Positions 35,701-46,208 of a DNA stretch of 64,000 bases are shown in pieces; the stretch's first letter is position 1, and every line of letters starts with the position of its first letter. Both the position numbers and the translations under genes were made by a program. The stretch is from Patiria miniata (taxonomy: Eukaryota; Echinodermata; Asteroidea; Valvatida; Asterinidae). The stretch covers positions 992,001 to 1,056,000 of the forward strand of contig NW_024037068.1 in assembly GCF_015706575.1 (NCBI RefSeq). The letters are read 5' to 3'. Below the pieces are notes generated by a model that searched no databases, was not told where the DNA came from, and worked only from the letters and a program-made list of their open reading frames with translations.

Positions 35701-36353
35701 TAGTACTAGTGGTATGTATCCAACATTATTTCTAAATTTTGATTTTGATGGCGCAACCAAATTTCCAGCACCAGTTATTTTTTTTCTCTAATCTAACACC
35801 CAGATATCTGATTATAATTATTATTTGTCAGTAGTTGTATTAGACCAGACCAAGGTTCCGGAAGTGATGCGGCGACGCGGCTTTTTTTATTTTTTTTTAT
35901 TTTTTTATTTTTTTGCTTTTTTTTTCAAGCTTGGATTGTACAGACAAGGTGGGGTACTATTTTGCTTTTTTGGTGTCCTCATGTACATTGGTGTCCTCCA
36001 TAATTTGCCTTGGTGCCCTCGATCATTTGCCTTGGTGCAATTTCCCATTCCTTGGTGCTCTTTGGTAAACAAATTTGAGGATGTGCAGCAATAGAGTGTG
36101 CTGTTGGAGCTACCGCGAAACATTTTGGAAAAAAAAAAGATTGATGCGCATGATTAAAATCAACAAAGAGCAAATGACCTACAATGTACATGTATGTACT
36201 GTTAACATGTATATTTTTGTCGTACTTTCAGGTGCAGCCCGCCAGCAGGTGCCTACACAGGAGACCGGCAAACGGGAACCTCACCCTAGCACCGACCTGA
36301 CGGGTGTTATACCTCCTAATCATGAGTTTTCTGAGAACGAGTCCTGTGTTTAG
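26736..36353 (+). CDS. Receptor gene B: Fn14/BCMA-like TNF-receptor-superfamily member, complete model (233 aa)
   Basis: Six exons, 26736-26760, 29125-29223, 31410-31547, 33331-33555, 35619-35711 and 36232-36353, join in one frame (702 nt with the stop), every junction phase 1. Predicted order: start MMVDLRVKV; a signal peptide with core SWLWLLLVFHFILQSATLP; one CRD of pattern C-x16-C-x2-C-x2-C-x10-C-x2-C with an extra Cys (CQC); a Thr/Gln-rich stalk containing one Cys; a transmembrane segment ending FMWKRR; and a 40-odd-residue tail with VPTQET. PxQET is the canonical TRAF2/3-binding type (CD40 has PVQET). The best family match is Fn14/TNFRSF12A with BCMA/TACI second: a single short CRD, small size, TRAF-type tail. 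It is inferred to be a TNF-family receptor at the cell surface signalling through TRAFs. The ligand is unknown. Confidence 0.85.
26761..29124 (+). other. Gene B intron 1
   Basis: Contains an internal direct duplication of a gagggcaggg...gacgatgacaa segment (about 27265-27325 and 27535-27575), the latter also present in C intron 1 (about 48330-48380). It also contains the 84-bp snap-back element at 27035. The rest, 27700-29100, shows no gene. Confidence 0.6.
27035..27118. mobile_element. 84-bp snap-back micro-element with 9-bp target duplication
   Basis: Perfect 37-bp inverted arms beginning TAGCTGGAGTTACCCAGCCC around a 10-nt loop. A perfect 9-bp duplication ACTCAAAAG lies at 27026-27034 and 27119-27127. 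The paralogous C site (about 48240-48250, cactcaaagg) has a single copy and no insert, so this is an insertion younger than the B/C duplication. Confidence 0.88.
29125..29223 (+). CDS. Gene B exon 2 (signal peptide)
   Basis: Acceptor ttttcattcag, donor cccca|agtaagt region. The phase-1 frame gives RICISRPSSWLWLLLVFHFI then LQSATLPVTTPP, parallel to the C exon (PSWLWWLVFCACFLQSTSLP). Another frame has ATGs but ends in a stop and is not conserved in C. Confidence 0.85.
31040..31091. repeat. 52-bp near-perfect palindrome
   Basis: TGTTCTCAAAAATC and its complement GATTTTTGAGAACA enclose GTTGTACATG/CATGTACAAC with one mismatch. No flanking duplication. It lies in gene B intron 2. Confidence 0.8.
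31410..31547 (+). CDS. Gene B exon 3 (CRD)
   Basis: Acceptor tttcctcccag, donor gtag|gtaggt. It encodes CQSKLGEIFVYDEGVGICVS and then CRSCQCAYITGNPHCVKCV, with seven Cys. The phase-1 boundaries match A and C exactly. Confidence 0.9.
31600..32250. other. AT-rich stretch in gene B intron 3
   Basis: Many ATATCGA words near 31645-31800 and 32140-32200. It ends in tacagggtgagtaaaaaaaa, the same text as near 2825. Probably the remains of a mobile element without counterpart in C. The frame at 31909-32211 is not recognisable. Confidence 0.4.
33331..33555 (+). CDS. Gene B exon 4 (stalk)
   Basis: Encodes DYGILPCQTTTAQVTAQITA and on to ATWSTVV. Rich in Thr, Gln, Met and Pro, so potentially O-glycosylated. 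One Cys sits near its start, conserved in C (ILNCQTT). Confidence 0.85.
35619..35711 (+). CDS. Gene B exon 5 (transmembrane)
   Basis: Encodes GFPLIAVMVTVVGVPSLVFG then VFMWKRRPSTS; hydrophobic helix plus basic stop-transfer. Donor gtg|gtatgt. Confidence 0.85.
35845..36163 (+). repeat. Dispersed repeat, copy 1 (partner 49305-49612)
   Basis: Shares tgatgcggcgacgcg, caagcttg.attgtacagac, ttggtgtcctccataatttg and catgattaaaat with 49305-49612. The two copies lie at different places relative to genes B and C (here the last intron, there the second intron). They are therefore independent insertions, not part of the segmental duplication. The unit contains internal repeats of ttgccttggtgc. Confidence 0.8.
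36232..36353 (+). CDS. Gene B exon 6 (cytoplasmic tail, stop)
   Basis: Acceptor cgtactttcag. Encodes GAARQQVPTQETGKREPHPS then TDLTGVIPPNHEFSENESCV and TAG. PTQET matches the TRAF2/3 motif (P/S/A/T)x(Q/E)E. Confidence 0.88.
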
Positions 36354-36465
36354 GACAGGCAAATCCCTGAGGCTTCCGATTCCATATCTCGTAGACAGAG
36401 TCGCCGTTTGTCTTTTGTGTAAAAACAAACCCTGATCATGATATTCACGGAACTAAAACTATAAC

Positions 36466-36680
36466 AGGGGCGGATCCAGGAATTTTGAATTTGTTCAGGC
36501 CTGTCATATTTTATTTCACGTCTCAGTGGCGTAACAAAATCATTTTTAGTTTGGGGTGGGGTTGGGGTGGGGTAGATTAAACTTTCGTTAAAAGCGCACT
36601 CGGAAATCAGTGCTGAATTGTAGCCAGATTATTTTCCCCGGACACCTGGCCTCCATACAATCAAAAAGTACATAATACGT
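36466..36680. mobile_element. Fragment of a G/C-tract MITE
   Basis: Starts CAGGGGCGGATCCAGGAATT and contains cccggacacctggcctcc as in the full copies, but the right half is absent. Confidence 0.55.
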
Positions 36681-36689
36681 GTGTCTGTG

Positions 36690-38738
36690 TGTGCTATGTT
36701 TAGGTTAGGTTGACTCTTGTCAGCACAATGACTTGAGAAATACTTTACTTAGGGAAGTTGAAATTTGGTTTGTAGGTTGTTCTTGATAGTCTTAAGGAGC
36801 CTGTTGCTTTTGGGGCCGACAGGTCAAAGGTCAAGGTCATTCTATACTTAAACAACAGAATATGTTGTCAGCACGAATGCTTGAGAAATACTTTATTTAG
36901 GAACTTCAAATTTGGTTTGTGGGTTGCTCTTATCCAATCTTATCAAGCCTATTGATTTTGGGTCGAAGGTCAAGGTCACTTTTGCTAAAACAATAGAAAT
37001 GTTCCATTTTGGTTAGGGACACTGACTTTATAAAAACTGCCATCATGCCAGGGAGATTGCGCAGGTCTCACTTGCATTTTAATTCTTAAAAGTTTGTTTT
37101 TGCTTGCTCGTCCTGGTGTATTAAAGCATAGACCTAGAATGCATGCACAATAGATAAATTGCATAATGTTCATGTTGTTAATAATGAGTGTAATAGGCGC
37201 TAATAACACCTAGCCACTATCGCATCATTGTTCTTTGTTCTATAAGGCACAATGAAGCGATGATATATGCCTACCTATAAGTACAAAGGAATAATACTTG
37301 ACATTTTTGAATGAACTGAATGCTGATAGGACAATCTTTTTCTGCCATGATGGTGTACTGCCAGCCTAGCTGCTTAAATGAATAGGGTGTGATTACCTTT
37401 CATTTAGAAACAAACAAACAAAGAACCCAACAAACGAACAAACCATACCCAAGAAAATGACTGTTGAAAGTGACAGCATCGAACACTAGTCTGTGTACTT
37501 TATACCCTTTTAGACTGGTGTTCCGAGTCACATGAAACTGAACTATTTTGAAGGTTTCCAACACATGAGTTACTTCATGTGCAAGTCTTTGAAAGATTGA
37601 GTGTTGGATCGACTCCTCAGTCTAGTCCATGGTAATTGTGACATAACCTTTGCCCATCAGATACTAAAATTTGTTTTGGTTGACTACAGTTTCCTTGGGC
37701 ATCGCGAGGGGAGGTGGCAGGGGTGTGGGAAAATGTCCCCCTGCTCACCCTCGAAAAAAATTGAGAATGTTCTGGAAATGTACAGGGATCTTGGGGGGGG
37801 AGAATGTGCTTTGCCCCCACCCCTAGAACAAATACTGGGGACGCACATGACATTTGCTTGTTATGATTTCTGAGTTGGTGTGATTCTGGAAAGCCAGTTT
37901 ATATATTTGAAGTCAACACTCTCATTGTCACAACCTATATTCCGTCATGAAAGTCACCCAGCTGCATTGGAGTTTTCTACATTTTGAGACAATGCTCAGT
38001 GCTCTGATGATCAATATCTTACATGACAATCCATGAAGTTGACTTTACTATAATGCAGTCAGCAGGAAGCACTAGCAGAAAAAAGATTGTCTTACATGCA
38101 ACCAATATTGCTTAATCCCATCTCTGGGCCCATATAAGTATATGCCAGTTCAATATTTTCCTTAATTTTGATTTTAGAATTTATCTCTTTTTTGGGGAAT
38201 TATTTTATGATCCACCCAATATATGAGTGACTGGTCACCAAAGCTACACATTTTTGCAAAATGGAAATCAAGAGGAACTACTAACATTTTCATATTCACT
38301 CAAATGTTAAATAGAGTGATATTTGAATATGCCCTATTTCTTTAAATTGAAAATTAACCGGTTAGGGGGAAAAAGTTCCTTTAAACTCTGTTTTTTGAGG
38401 ATCCAGTCACAATATTAGGACTTTGCCTTTCTTCCAGTAGGTCCTGCGATGGGATTAAGTGGTATGATTGAGGCAGGTTTTGTCCACTTTATTACAAATT
38501 GAAGGGTATGTCTTGCTGGTTTAAGAACAGATGTGATGTCTTGGACGTAGATGGGCAACAGTTACAGGGGCCTTATTGAGTGGTAGTGTCTGTTTCTTGC
38601 AAGCCATTCTCCTTCCATGTTGTAATTTTGTTTGACATCCTGCAAAATGTTAATAGATTTCCTTGAAGACAGCAGTCTTCAATGAGGAACCTTATTATAT
38701 TTATGATGGCAGACTCCCCGTGAATTTATCTCACAGGG
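36690..38738. other. Downstream flank of gene B, no further gene seen
   Basis: About 36710-36990 has two tandem near-copies of a segment (cagcac.aatg.cttgagaaatacttta, about 36720 and 36868). 37695-37852 is a decayed G/C-tract MITE (gggcatcgcgagg to ctggggacgcacatg). 37180-38735 is collinear with 54725-56665 downstream of gene C. Confidence 0.55.
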
Positions 38739-39670
38739 TGTCATGGGATATTAATTAATAGCAATTATCAATAATGTTGATAATTGTTGAAAGATGGATT
38801 TACTTTCTTTTAACTTGTCTTCACAATAACATTTTCAAGTTGTGTAACATGGATCTGGTGACCTTCTTAAGATGGCACCAAAAGTTGCTTATACTGCAGT
38901 TTTGGGTTTATGCAACCTGCTCCAAGGCTGCATTCTTATTGTAACTTTGTTTTACTCCTTTTATGTAACCCATGCACACACAGCAATTTTTATTAAAACT
39001 CTTTGTTTTAGAGTTTATATAACAATTATGTAAACCTTTACATAACACAAAATAGGGCTATATAAGTGAGAGCAAAATAAGTCTAAGGCAATATTTTGAG
39101 ACCCTTGGCCGGAAGGACTGACGCAAGAGACCAGAATCTTCAATTCTGCTGGCAAGATTGCCAGATAGTTTCTACCGATGGACCAAGACATGGAGATCGA
39201 CCATCGAACTCAAAACTCAGCTTAACTTTCTGTAGCTGAAGTTTTGGATCTTGGCATGCTAAAATTGGCCAAGACTCGTCTGTGTACAAGGCAGTGCCAT
39301 CGCTTCACTCAAGGCAGCAGTCCAAGAGTCAAGTCAAGTCAAGAGCTACGGCAACGAGACCGCATCCCGAGGAGTCGTCTCTTCACCAGTTCAAGCAAGC
39401 AAGCAAGCAAGCAAGCAGCTAAGTACATGTACATGATCATGAACTCAAATGAACAATCCAATGCCGGCTCTTGCTCTCAATTCAATGACAATGTTTCTAC
39501 AATGTTTTGTAAACTGTTATCTGAGTAATGTATATTCACTGTAAATATGTAGTTGAAAAGGTTAAAAGAATATAACCGATAGTAATAGCAAAGTACCTTT
39601 CTTTTGTTTATGTGTGATGATTTTGTTGTTGATTGCCAAGCGCGCGGTCATTATGGATTCATGCGTAACA
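38739..39670 (+). mobile_element. Solo LTR (fossil), about 930 bp
   Basis: Begins TGTCATGGG, ends GCGTAACA (TG...CA), and is flanked by a perfect 5-bp duplication CAGGG (38734-38738 and 39671-39675). A TATA-like ggctatataagtgag at about 39056 fits an LTR promoter. The paralogous C site (about 56660-56695, ctcacggggaaatgct) is uninterrupted, so the insertion postdates the B/C duplication. No internal coding region remains. The family is probably Ty3/Gypsy-like, but this cannot be fixed. An AAGC microsatellite lies at 39397-39417. Confidence 0.82.
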
Positions 39671-39709
39671 CAGGGAAATACTTGCTTTTGGATAGGCTTG
39701 GGTAATTCC

Positions 39710-40230
39710 AACCCCCACCCCACCCTACCCCCCCCCCCCCCAAAAAACCCCAAATCCCCCTCAAAAACAAAGTAATTACTTTCATGACTTTGGAAATAGA
39801 TTGTCGGCTGTAAATCCTTCCTCTTAATGACCATGTTTTAGTGATAGGTTTTATTGAACTTCTCCCTATTTTCCAAATAGTGTTTTTGCTATGGATGCAG
39901 GCCCATCGCCAGCCCTGAGCGACAGGGGGGAGCCATAGTACCAACTAGGGGGGCCCACTACCATAAAAAAAAAAATACAAAAATGCATATGTCTCTTGCT
40001 GGGGGGGGGGGGGGGGGGGGACTGCTCGCCAAGGGAGTCCCGGCCCTGTATGGATATTAGCCATGGGCCTGCATGGATATGAGGTGCGGTTTCGGAACAG
40101 AGTTCTTACTCGGGGCAGAATCTAAATCAATGCCCCCTCTTCCCCGCCCCCAAATTGGAGTTACCCAAGCCTATATCTTTTCTTAATGAAATATTTTGTA
40201 AAGTAGTAAAGTGCAGGAAACAGTTGGTAA
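39710..40230. other. C/G-run region
   Basis: C tracts at about 39729-39740 and G tracts at 40003-40020, with text resembling ends of the G/C-tract elements. No gene. Confidence 0.4.
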
Positions 40231-41608
40231 AATGGTGAAATGAATTTGTATCCTCTTTAGTAGATAACGAGTTATTATTTTTATCGACGAATATCATCAT
40301 GTTCGTGAATGTTAAGAATTATTGGTGTTGGTATACAAAATAAATACTGAAATTACAAAAATTCACTTTATGTACTCAGTAATTTTGTGGATATTGTTGT
40401 GTAATGTTGTGCTTATCTGTCTATTCCTGCAGTTCTCTAGTTAAAAATGTGGAAGTGTAAAAATCGATTTTATTAACCCATTTTTGTCAATAAATCCATT
40501 ATTTTTGCCCCAAATCGTCCAAATAATACGTGTCAGAGTATTAAGTGAAATTCGTCTGGCATCAACTTGCCTTTCTATTGTTTGGGAAAATTACATTTTT
40601 TGCCCACATTTTATCAAAACAGAACTTATAGTTTTTTAACTTTTCAGCCGAAAAAATTCAATTTCCTTGAAAAACACAGGGCAAGTGCTTAATAGGCCAT
40701 AAGACACAAGTCAATATCTGTCCAGATTTGCCATTCAAAACAAAAATTGTGTTGAAAATGTAGTGGAAATTATTATTTTTTTTTGCACTAAATGGATTAT
40801 TAAAAAAAATAATAATAATAATTGGTACGGTGTACGACTATGACATCATGTTTACCTATAGCACAGACGGGCCTCTCTAGCTAGCTTTGCGTTGTTTGGG
40901 AAAATTTAAATTTTTGAACAAAGTTTTGATACTAAAAATGTTATCGGTTCAAGACAAATTAACAGAAAGTGAAAGAAGGTATTTTAAGGTTTAAATCGAT
41001 GTATGTCTTGATCACCTGCGAGACTTTGGAGTCTATTTCCCGATCTTTTTAAAAGTTTCATTGATAAATATTCGACATGGATTCAATTCACACTATTTCA
41101 CAACAGAATAATAAAAAGATGAACATTAAAATTGAAAGTCAATTATCAATTTGTCAAAAACAAATATTTGTAATTTTGAAAATATCAAACAAACTAACAG
41201 CAACAACTCTTCCAATGAATTCCATCTGATCTATTATTCGAAATTACTGTAGTGTAGACCTAGAATTTCACTTTCTTAAAAGCAATGAAATATGCATTTT
41301 GTACTTGGATCATTCTATAAATTAATGCGAGGACCAATTTCTGTGTGTCCCTGTATGTTACATCTGATATAAGATGTTTTAAATTCAGGACACATTCTTC
41401 AATGCCTTCTATCTCTGAGAGTGATTTTATGTAAAGCAAAGTACCTGCCGAACGAGTAGTAAAAGTTTGAAGTCAATTTTAATGATACTTGCGTGGTAAT
41501 TTAAGCAGGTCAGATGTAACAGAGACACACTTTTGGACCCCAGTTTTATGGAATGACCCTCTTTTCTAATAAGCAATGATATTTGAAAAAAAAGACAATG
41601 AATATTCG

Positions 41609-42009
41609 CAGGCGCGGTTCTACGGGGGTGGTAGGGGGGCTGTAGCCCCCCCCCCCCCCCAATTTTGTCTAGCCCCCCAAAATAAATTCCATAAAAAAAA
41701 TGCATTAGCAAAAAGAATGATTGGGTTGTTTATGCGAACGGTCTCCCCCTAAAGAAGAAATAGCCGTGACAAGGATGCATTAGTTAATATATTGTGAATG
41801 ATTTTAGGATTTTATTGACGCTCCCCATTGAAAATATGGCATGAGCCCCCCCCCCCCCCCCCCCCCCTATTGATTTTCGGAGGCCTAAGTGTCTGGAAAA
41901 AGAACCGGTCAACATTTCAGCACGCCTCCCTGAAAAAAATTTTTGATCCACCGTGCTAGCCCCCCCCCCCCCCCCCCAGAAAAAAATATTGGTTCTACAA
42001 CCGCGCCCG
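41609..42009. mobile_element. hAT-like G/C-tract MITE, second subfamily
   Basis: Ends CAGGCGCGG and CCGCGCCCG, with pairing further in (GGTTCTAC near each end). Flanked by a perfect 8-bp duplication AATATTCG (41601-41608 and 42010-42017). The interior in reverse resembles 6469-6837 (gattttcggaggc, tttcag). Confidence 0.82.
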
Positions 42010-42026
42010 AATATTCGTCTTCATGC

Positions 42027-42075
42027 AGACAGTTTGAAGTTGCACGAATATTATTCGTGCAACTTCAAACTGTCT
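42027..42075. repeat. 49-bp perfect palindrome
   Basis: Two 23-bp arms starting AGACAGTTTGAAGTTGCACG around ATT. The paralogous sequence near 12163 (catgcagcaagtttgaaatt) has one arm only, so this arose by a local inverted duplication rather than by insertion with target duplication. Confidence 0.8.
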
Positions 42076-42639
42076 CATAAAAAATGGAAATTTGCGCTCA
42101 GATAATCTATATTCAGATAATCAGAAAACAGCCGATGGCTTTAAATAACATGTCGAATTAAACAATGAAAATTAAAGTTGGAATGAGGAAGTAAAAAGAC
42201 ACACTTTTGCGCTCAGATAAGCTATATTGTTCGGAACAAAAACATACATCAGAAAACAGCCGATGGCTTTTGTCGAATTAAAAAATGGAAAATAATAGTT
42301 GGAATGAGGAAGTAAAAAAGACACATTTTTTATGGGGAGACAGGTATGGGCAGATATTCAAGTCATTTTTTTGTATTCATCGTGGGGAAAAAAAAGAGAG
42401 AATAGCGCTTGTACATTGCTTGTAGACATAATGATTTGGTGTCATGTATTTTGTTCACGTGTAGTTTCCTCTATTAATTCTTCCATGAATTCACCGTACA
42501 TGTACATGGGCGTCTCCAGGATTTCTGTCAGAGGGGGGCAAAGCACACCCCCCCCCCCAAATCCCTGTACTTTTCCCAGCATATTCTCGATTTACCATCA
42601 TTTGTACATGTATGTCATCACATTTCTTTTAATTATCTT

Positions 42640-43640
42640 TTAAAGTATTAAAGAATTGTCCAAGGTCAAGTAAGGAATGTTGCATGAAATGTCTTTCCCC
42701 TGACCCCAAGTTTCTGCATCAACTACGTTCATGATATATTTTTCGCTTTATTTCTTGATGTATGTATCCTTGGCCAATATTGGGCCAACAAAAAAAACTT
42801 TATAAGCAAAGAAGGAAAAATGTGTTCTCTTTTCCTCTTGTAAGGAAAATCAAGATTTTTTTGTCTTACTTCGCTTCATTTTGAGAATAAAAATAGTGTA
42901 GATAAATGCTTGGGCAATTCTTGAATGCATTATTTGCTGCTGACCTTATTCATCCATAAATGCATTATATTGCATCCGCATTTTTTCAATTAATTTTTGG
43001 AAGAATAATTCAAGGTAAAGTAAGAAATATTGCATGAAATGTCTTTTCCCCGGTTCCCAGTTCTGCATCAACCACTTTTATTATATATAAAATATATTTC
43101 ATTTTTTTAGCTACATATCTTCATACTTGGCCCATATTGGGTCAAGTTGAATCCAAAATATATGTACAAATTCACCATCAAGCAATAAAAAATGATGCGT
43201 TTCTTCTTCTCTTGAAGAAAAATCCAGATAATTTCGTGCAATTTTTGTTTAACGTCACCTTCATTTTAAAGAGGAAATAGTGTAGATAAATGCTTGAGCA
43301 ATTCTTGTACAAGTTTAATTGACTAATTACTTTAATTCTTCCAAGAATGTCGCATTTCTTTTCCTATTATTGGAAATATAATTGAAGGTCAAGTAAGAGA
43401 AATTGCATGAAATGTCTTTTCCCCGATCCCCACTCAACCATCAACGTTTATTATAAGTTATTTTTTGAGAATAAGCCCATATCGGGGCAATTTTGAAAAT
43501 TGAAAAAACATGAACATCACGCAAAGTGTTCCCTTTTCCCCATTGTGTGGAAAGTTCAGATGATTTTATGCATTTTTGTTACTTCACCTAATGGTAAAAA
43601 GTTAACGTAAGTATAGAAAAATGCTTGAGCAATTCTTTTT
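42640..43640. repeat. Tandem repeat of about 350-370 bp, three copies
   Basis: GCATGAAATGTCTTT occurs at 42682, 43032 and 43405, each after aaggt.aagtaag and before a CCCC run and a catcaac word. Each unit ends with a tagtgtagataaatgcttg(a/g)gcaattctt-like text. The 12.9-kb paralogue has one unit (12958). Confidence 0.8.
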
Positions 43641-43829
43641 AGATGCACAATTTACTGCTTACACGTACCAAGGCCGCACTTTATTTGTATACTCTTCGAG
43701 ATACAGTAGTCTTGTATAGAGAGTTACATGATTCAATATTTGCTCTTTGGTCCGAAATTTCAAAAGTTCACATTGAAAGGAAACTAAACTACTATTTTGA
43801 TCAAATATTAAAGTTCTTTTTTGGGGGGG

Positions 43830-45135
43830 GGAGTGTAAAAATGTCTGAATTATCATGGCCCAAGGGATTAATTTGGACTAAAATTAGAAACAATCGAACC
43901 GAATCATGAAAACGTTTGTATATAGGCCTATAAACCTGCAAACTTGTATAGGTTTTATCATGAGGATGACTTAGCTCCCGTTGCCCCACCAAACCTTCCT
44001 GAACTCTTTTTTTTTCAAATCCTCGTTTGTACTTCCTTCTAATTCTCATAAGCCTGGCCGGTTCGCTTGCTATTTATAGAGTCACATTATCTTTGCGAAT
44101 AGTGCAATAATTCTAATAAAATATAGTGTAGCAGCCCACTTATTGAATTTGCTGTTGGTAGATTGTGGTTATTAGTGTTTAGTTTCCAATCTGGTTTTAA
44201 ACCCGTACCTATTTTCTTTTTTGGTTGGTCACTCCTTCTTATCATGCACAATACAACATCCGATTGCGGAGAGGTGGGACCAAAAATAGAACACGACCTC
44301 TTCAAAAACATTCAACACACAAAAATAGAATAGTGCGCTGATCTCAAGTTCAACAATGGAAATACAAAGTCCTTGAAACTATATAATGGACAAAAGCATT
44401 TAGTTATAACTAAACACTTTACCTAGAAAAGCTGAATTTGCTATGACATTTCGCAATATCAGATTACAACATAGGGGAATTTTCGCACATGCATCAGGCG
44501 CGGTTCTAGAGCCAATATTTTTTTTTGGGGGGGGCCTAGCAGGGCGGATCCAGATATTTTTTTCAGGGATGGCGTGCTGAAATGTAGACCGGTTATTTTC
44601 TTCGGACACTTAGGTCTCCGAAAATCAATAGGTGGGGGGAGGGGGGGGGAGCTAGTACCATATTTTCAATGGGGAGCGCCAATAAAATCCTACAATCAGG
44701 CACACTATATTAGAAAACAAAGTGCACTCTCCCACGACTATTTCTTCAGGGGGAGACCGTTCGCATGTACGTCACATTCCTTGTTTTTGCTAATGCAATT
44801 TTTATGGAATTTTTTAGGGGGGGGGGGCTAAACAATTTTTTTTGGTGGGGGGGGGGGGGCTAAAGCCCCCGCTAGCACCCGTATATATAACCGCGGTTGC
44901 AAAAATGTCTGAATGATAAAGGCCCCAGAAGGGATTAATTGTGACAAAACTACTCTTCAAACCAAATAATGGAAATGTTTGTCCAATCATGAAATTTGAG
45001 GGACGGTGCAAGTAGGGAAACCTGTAGATTTTTAACAAGAAGTCCTTCGTGAACTAATTTGTCTAAACCTCGTTTGTACTTCCTTCAAATTCCCATAAGC
45101 TATATATGGCTCGCATGCTGATACAGACATATTAT
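43830..45135. repeat. Local duplication (43840-44095 and 44900-45135)
   Basis: Both parts hold aatgtctgaat...gggattaatt.g, a cctcgtttgtacttcctt.(t/a)aatt word and gctcgc/gcttgc ends. Between them lies another G/C-tract element (about 44495-44890; cggatccag, ccgaaaatcaataggtgggg). No gene seen. Confidence 0.55.
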
Positions 45136-45658
45136 GCTGACTTTGAATGATGTATGACAAGATGAATGCCAAAGGTCAGAGCGGCCCGAAAAAGACGTGT
45201 ATAGCCTACGTACAATGTCTATGTGATTTGGAGGGAACAAAAAGTAGGGATATGAAAGAAAAAAATCAAAACAAAACAAAAATGTTTTTCGCAAATCGGC
45301 GAAAGAAAGCCTGCACTGACCGAAATTTTCTCAAATGAGGTCATTTTTCACTTGAGTCCTTTCGTCCGTCCCCTCCCCCTGCAATGACGGCTCCCCCGGC
45401 AGTAACCTCTGTGGATATGATCCGCCCTTGCTTGTTTGAAACACTGAACACCACTAAAAAACTATCACTTTGAGCTTAGAAAGTATCGCCAAGTTATGCA
45501 CTCCATTTTTTATATTAATAATAAATTATCATGAAATGAGCTGAATATCTAGCAGAATAAAAAAAAATCTAAGACAAAATGTTGCCGATTTGTTCTGAAC
45601 CAGCTTCAAGTTCAATTACATGTATTTAAACCAAGCCATTGGACCTAGTACTAGACAG

Positions 45659-46158
45659 CAGAGTGACCGTAAGGTCAGAGCCAAATTCTGCTAAATGCAC
45701 ATCAAAAGTCTGTCAGATTTATCAAAAATCTGCCAAATTCCCCAGAATTAATTACTCAAAATACACTATAAACACTTAAAATCACATGCAGATTGGTAGT
45801 ATTGCCTTAATAAAGATTCAAATTACATAATAAATAATGTAGTCAAATAAAGATGTTGTGAAATTATTGGAAAATTTCGGGCAAAACGCGGAGTCCAGCC
45901 TTCGTCCGTTTCCCAGTGAACCTCAGCCAACCTCTCCCATTATTCAAGGGTTTGTTTGAAAGGATTGAAGCTTTTTTAAAACAAATGTACACTTTTTTGT
46001 TCAAATTTGCTGATTTTCTGTCAAATATAAACAATTTTTGATGAATTCTGCCAGAAATCTGCCAAAAAATCCATACTTTCAAATTTTCTGTCAAACTCGT
46101 GGTTTTTTTTTTTTAATCTGTCAAAGTTAGCCGAAAATCGGCTAAAACGGTCACCCTG
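45659..46158. mobile_element. hAT-like non-autonomous element, 500 bp
   Basis: Termini CAGAGTGACCGT and ACGGTCACCCTG (11 of 12 paired) and a perfect 8-bp duplication CTAGACAG (45651-45658, 46159-46166). The inside repeats tctgccaaa/tctgtcaa words. No transposase. Confidence 0.88.
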
Positions 46159-46208
46159 CTAGACAGGCGTACGCCAGCAGATTTTGCTTATTGGGCTATA
46201 GTTAATAT

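Larger units (their letters stand above)
26437..41050. repeat. Segmental duplication, B block (partner 47217-58085)
   Basis: Collinear similarity runs from upstream of the start codon through all six exons and far downstream: 27475-27690 with 48275-48480, 37180-37320 with 54725-54850, 38435-38735 with 56300-56665, and 40240-41020 with 57105-58080. The copies are diverged (many substitutions and private insertions), so the duplication is not recent. Confidence 0.85.
41000..44470. repeat. Paralogous block, copy 2 (partner 11800-15720)
   Basis: See the matches listed for 11800-15720. This copy lacks the mariner-like MITE present there, and carries three tandem repeats at 42640-43640 where copy 1 has one unit. 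Confidence 0.75.

Noticed and set aside
39397-39417. CRISPR-like or protein-coding repeat at (AAGC)n
   Set aside because: A plain tetranucleotide microsatellite inside the solo LTR. No CRISPR array is expected or seen in this eukaryotic sequence.
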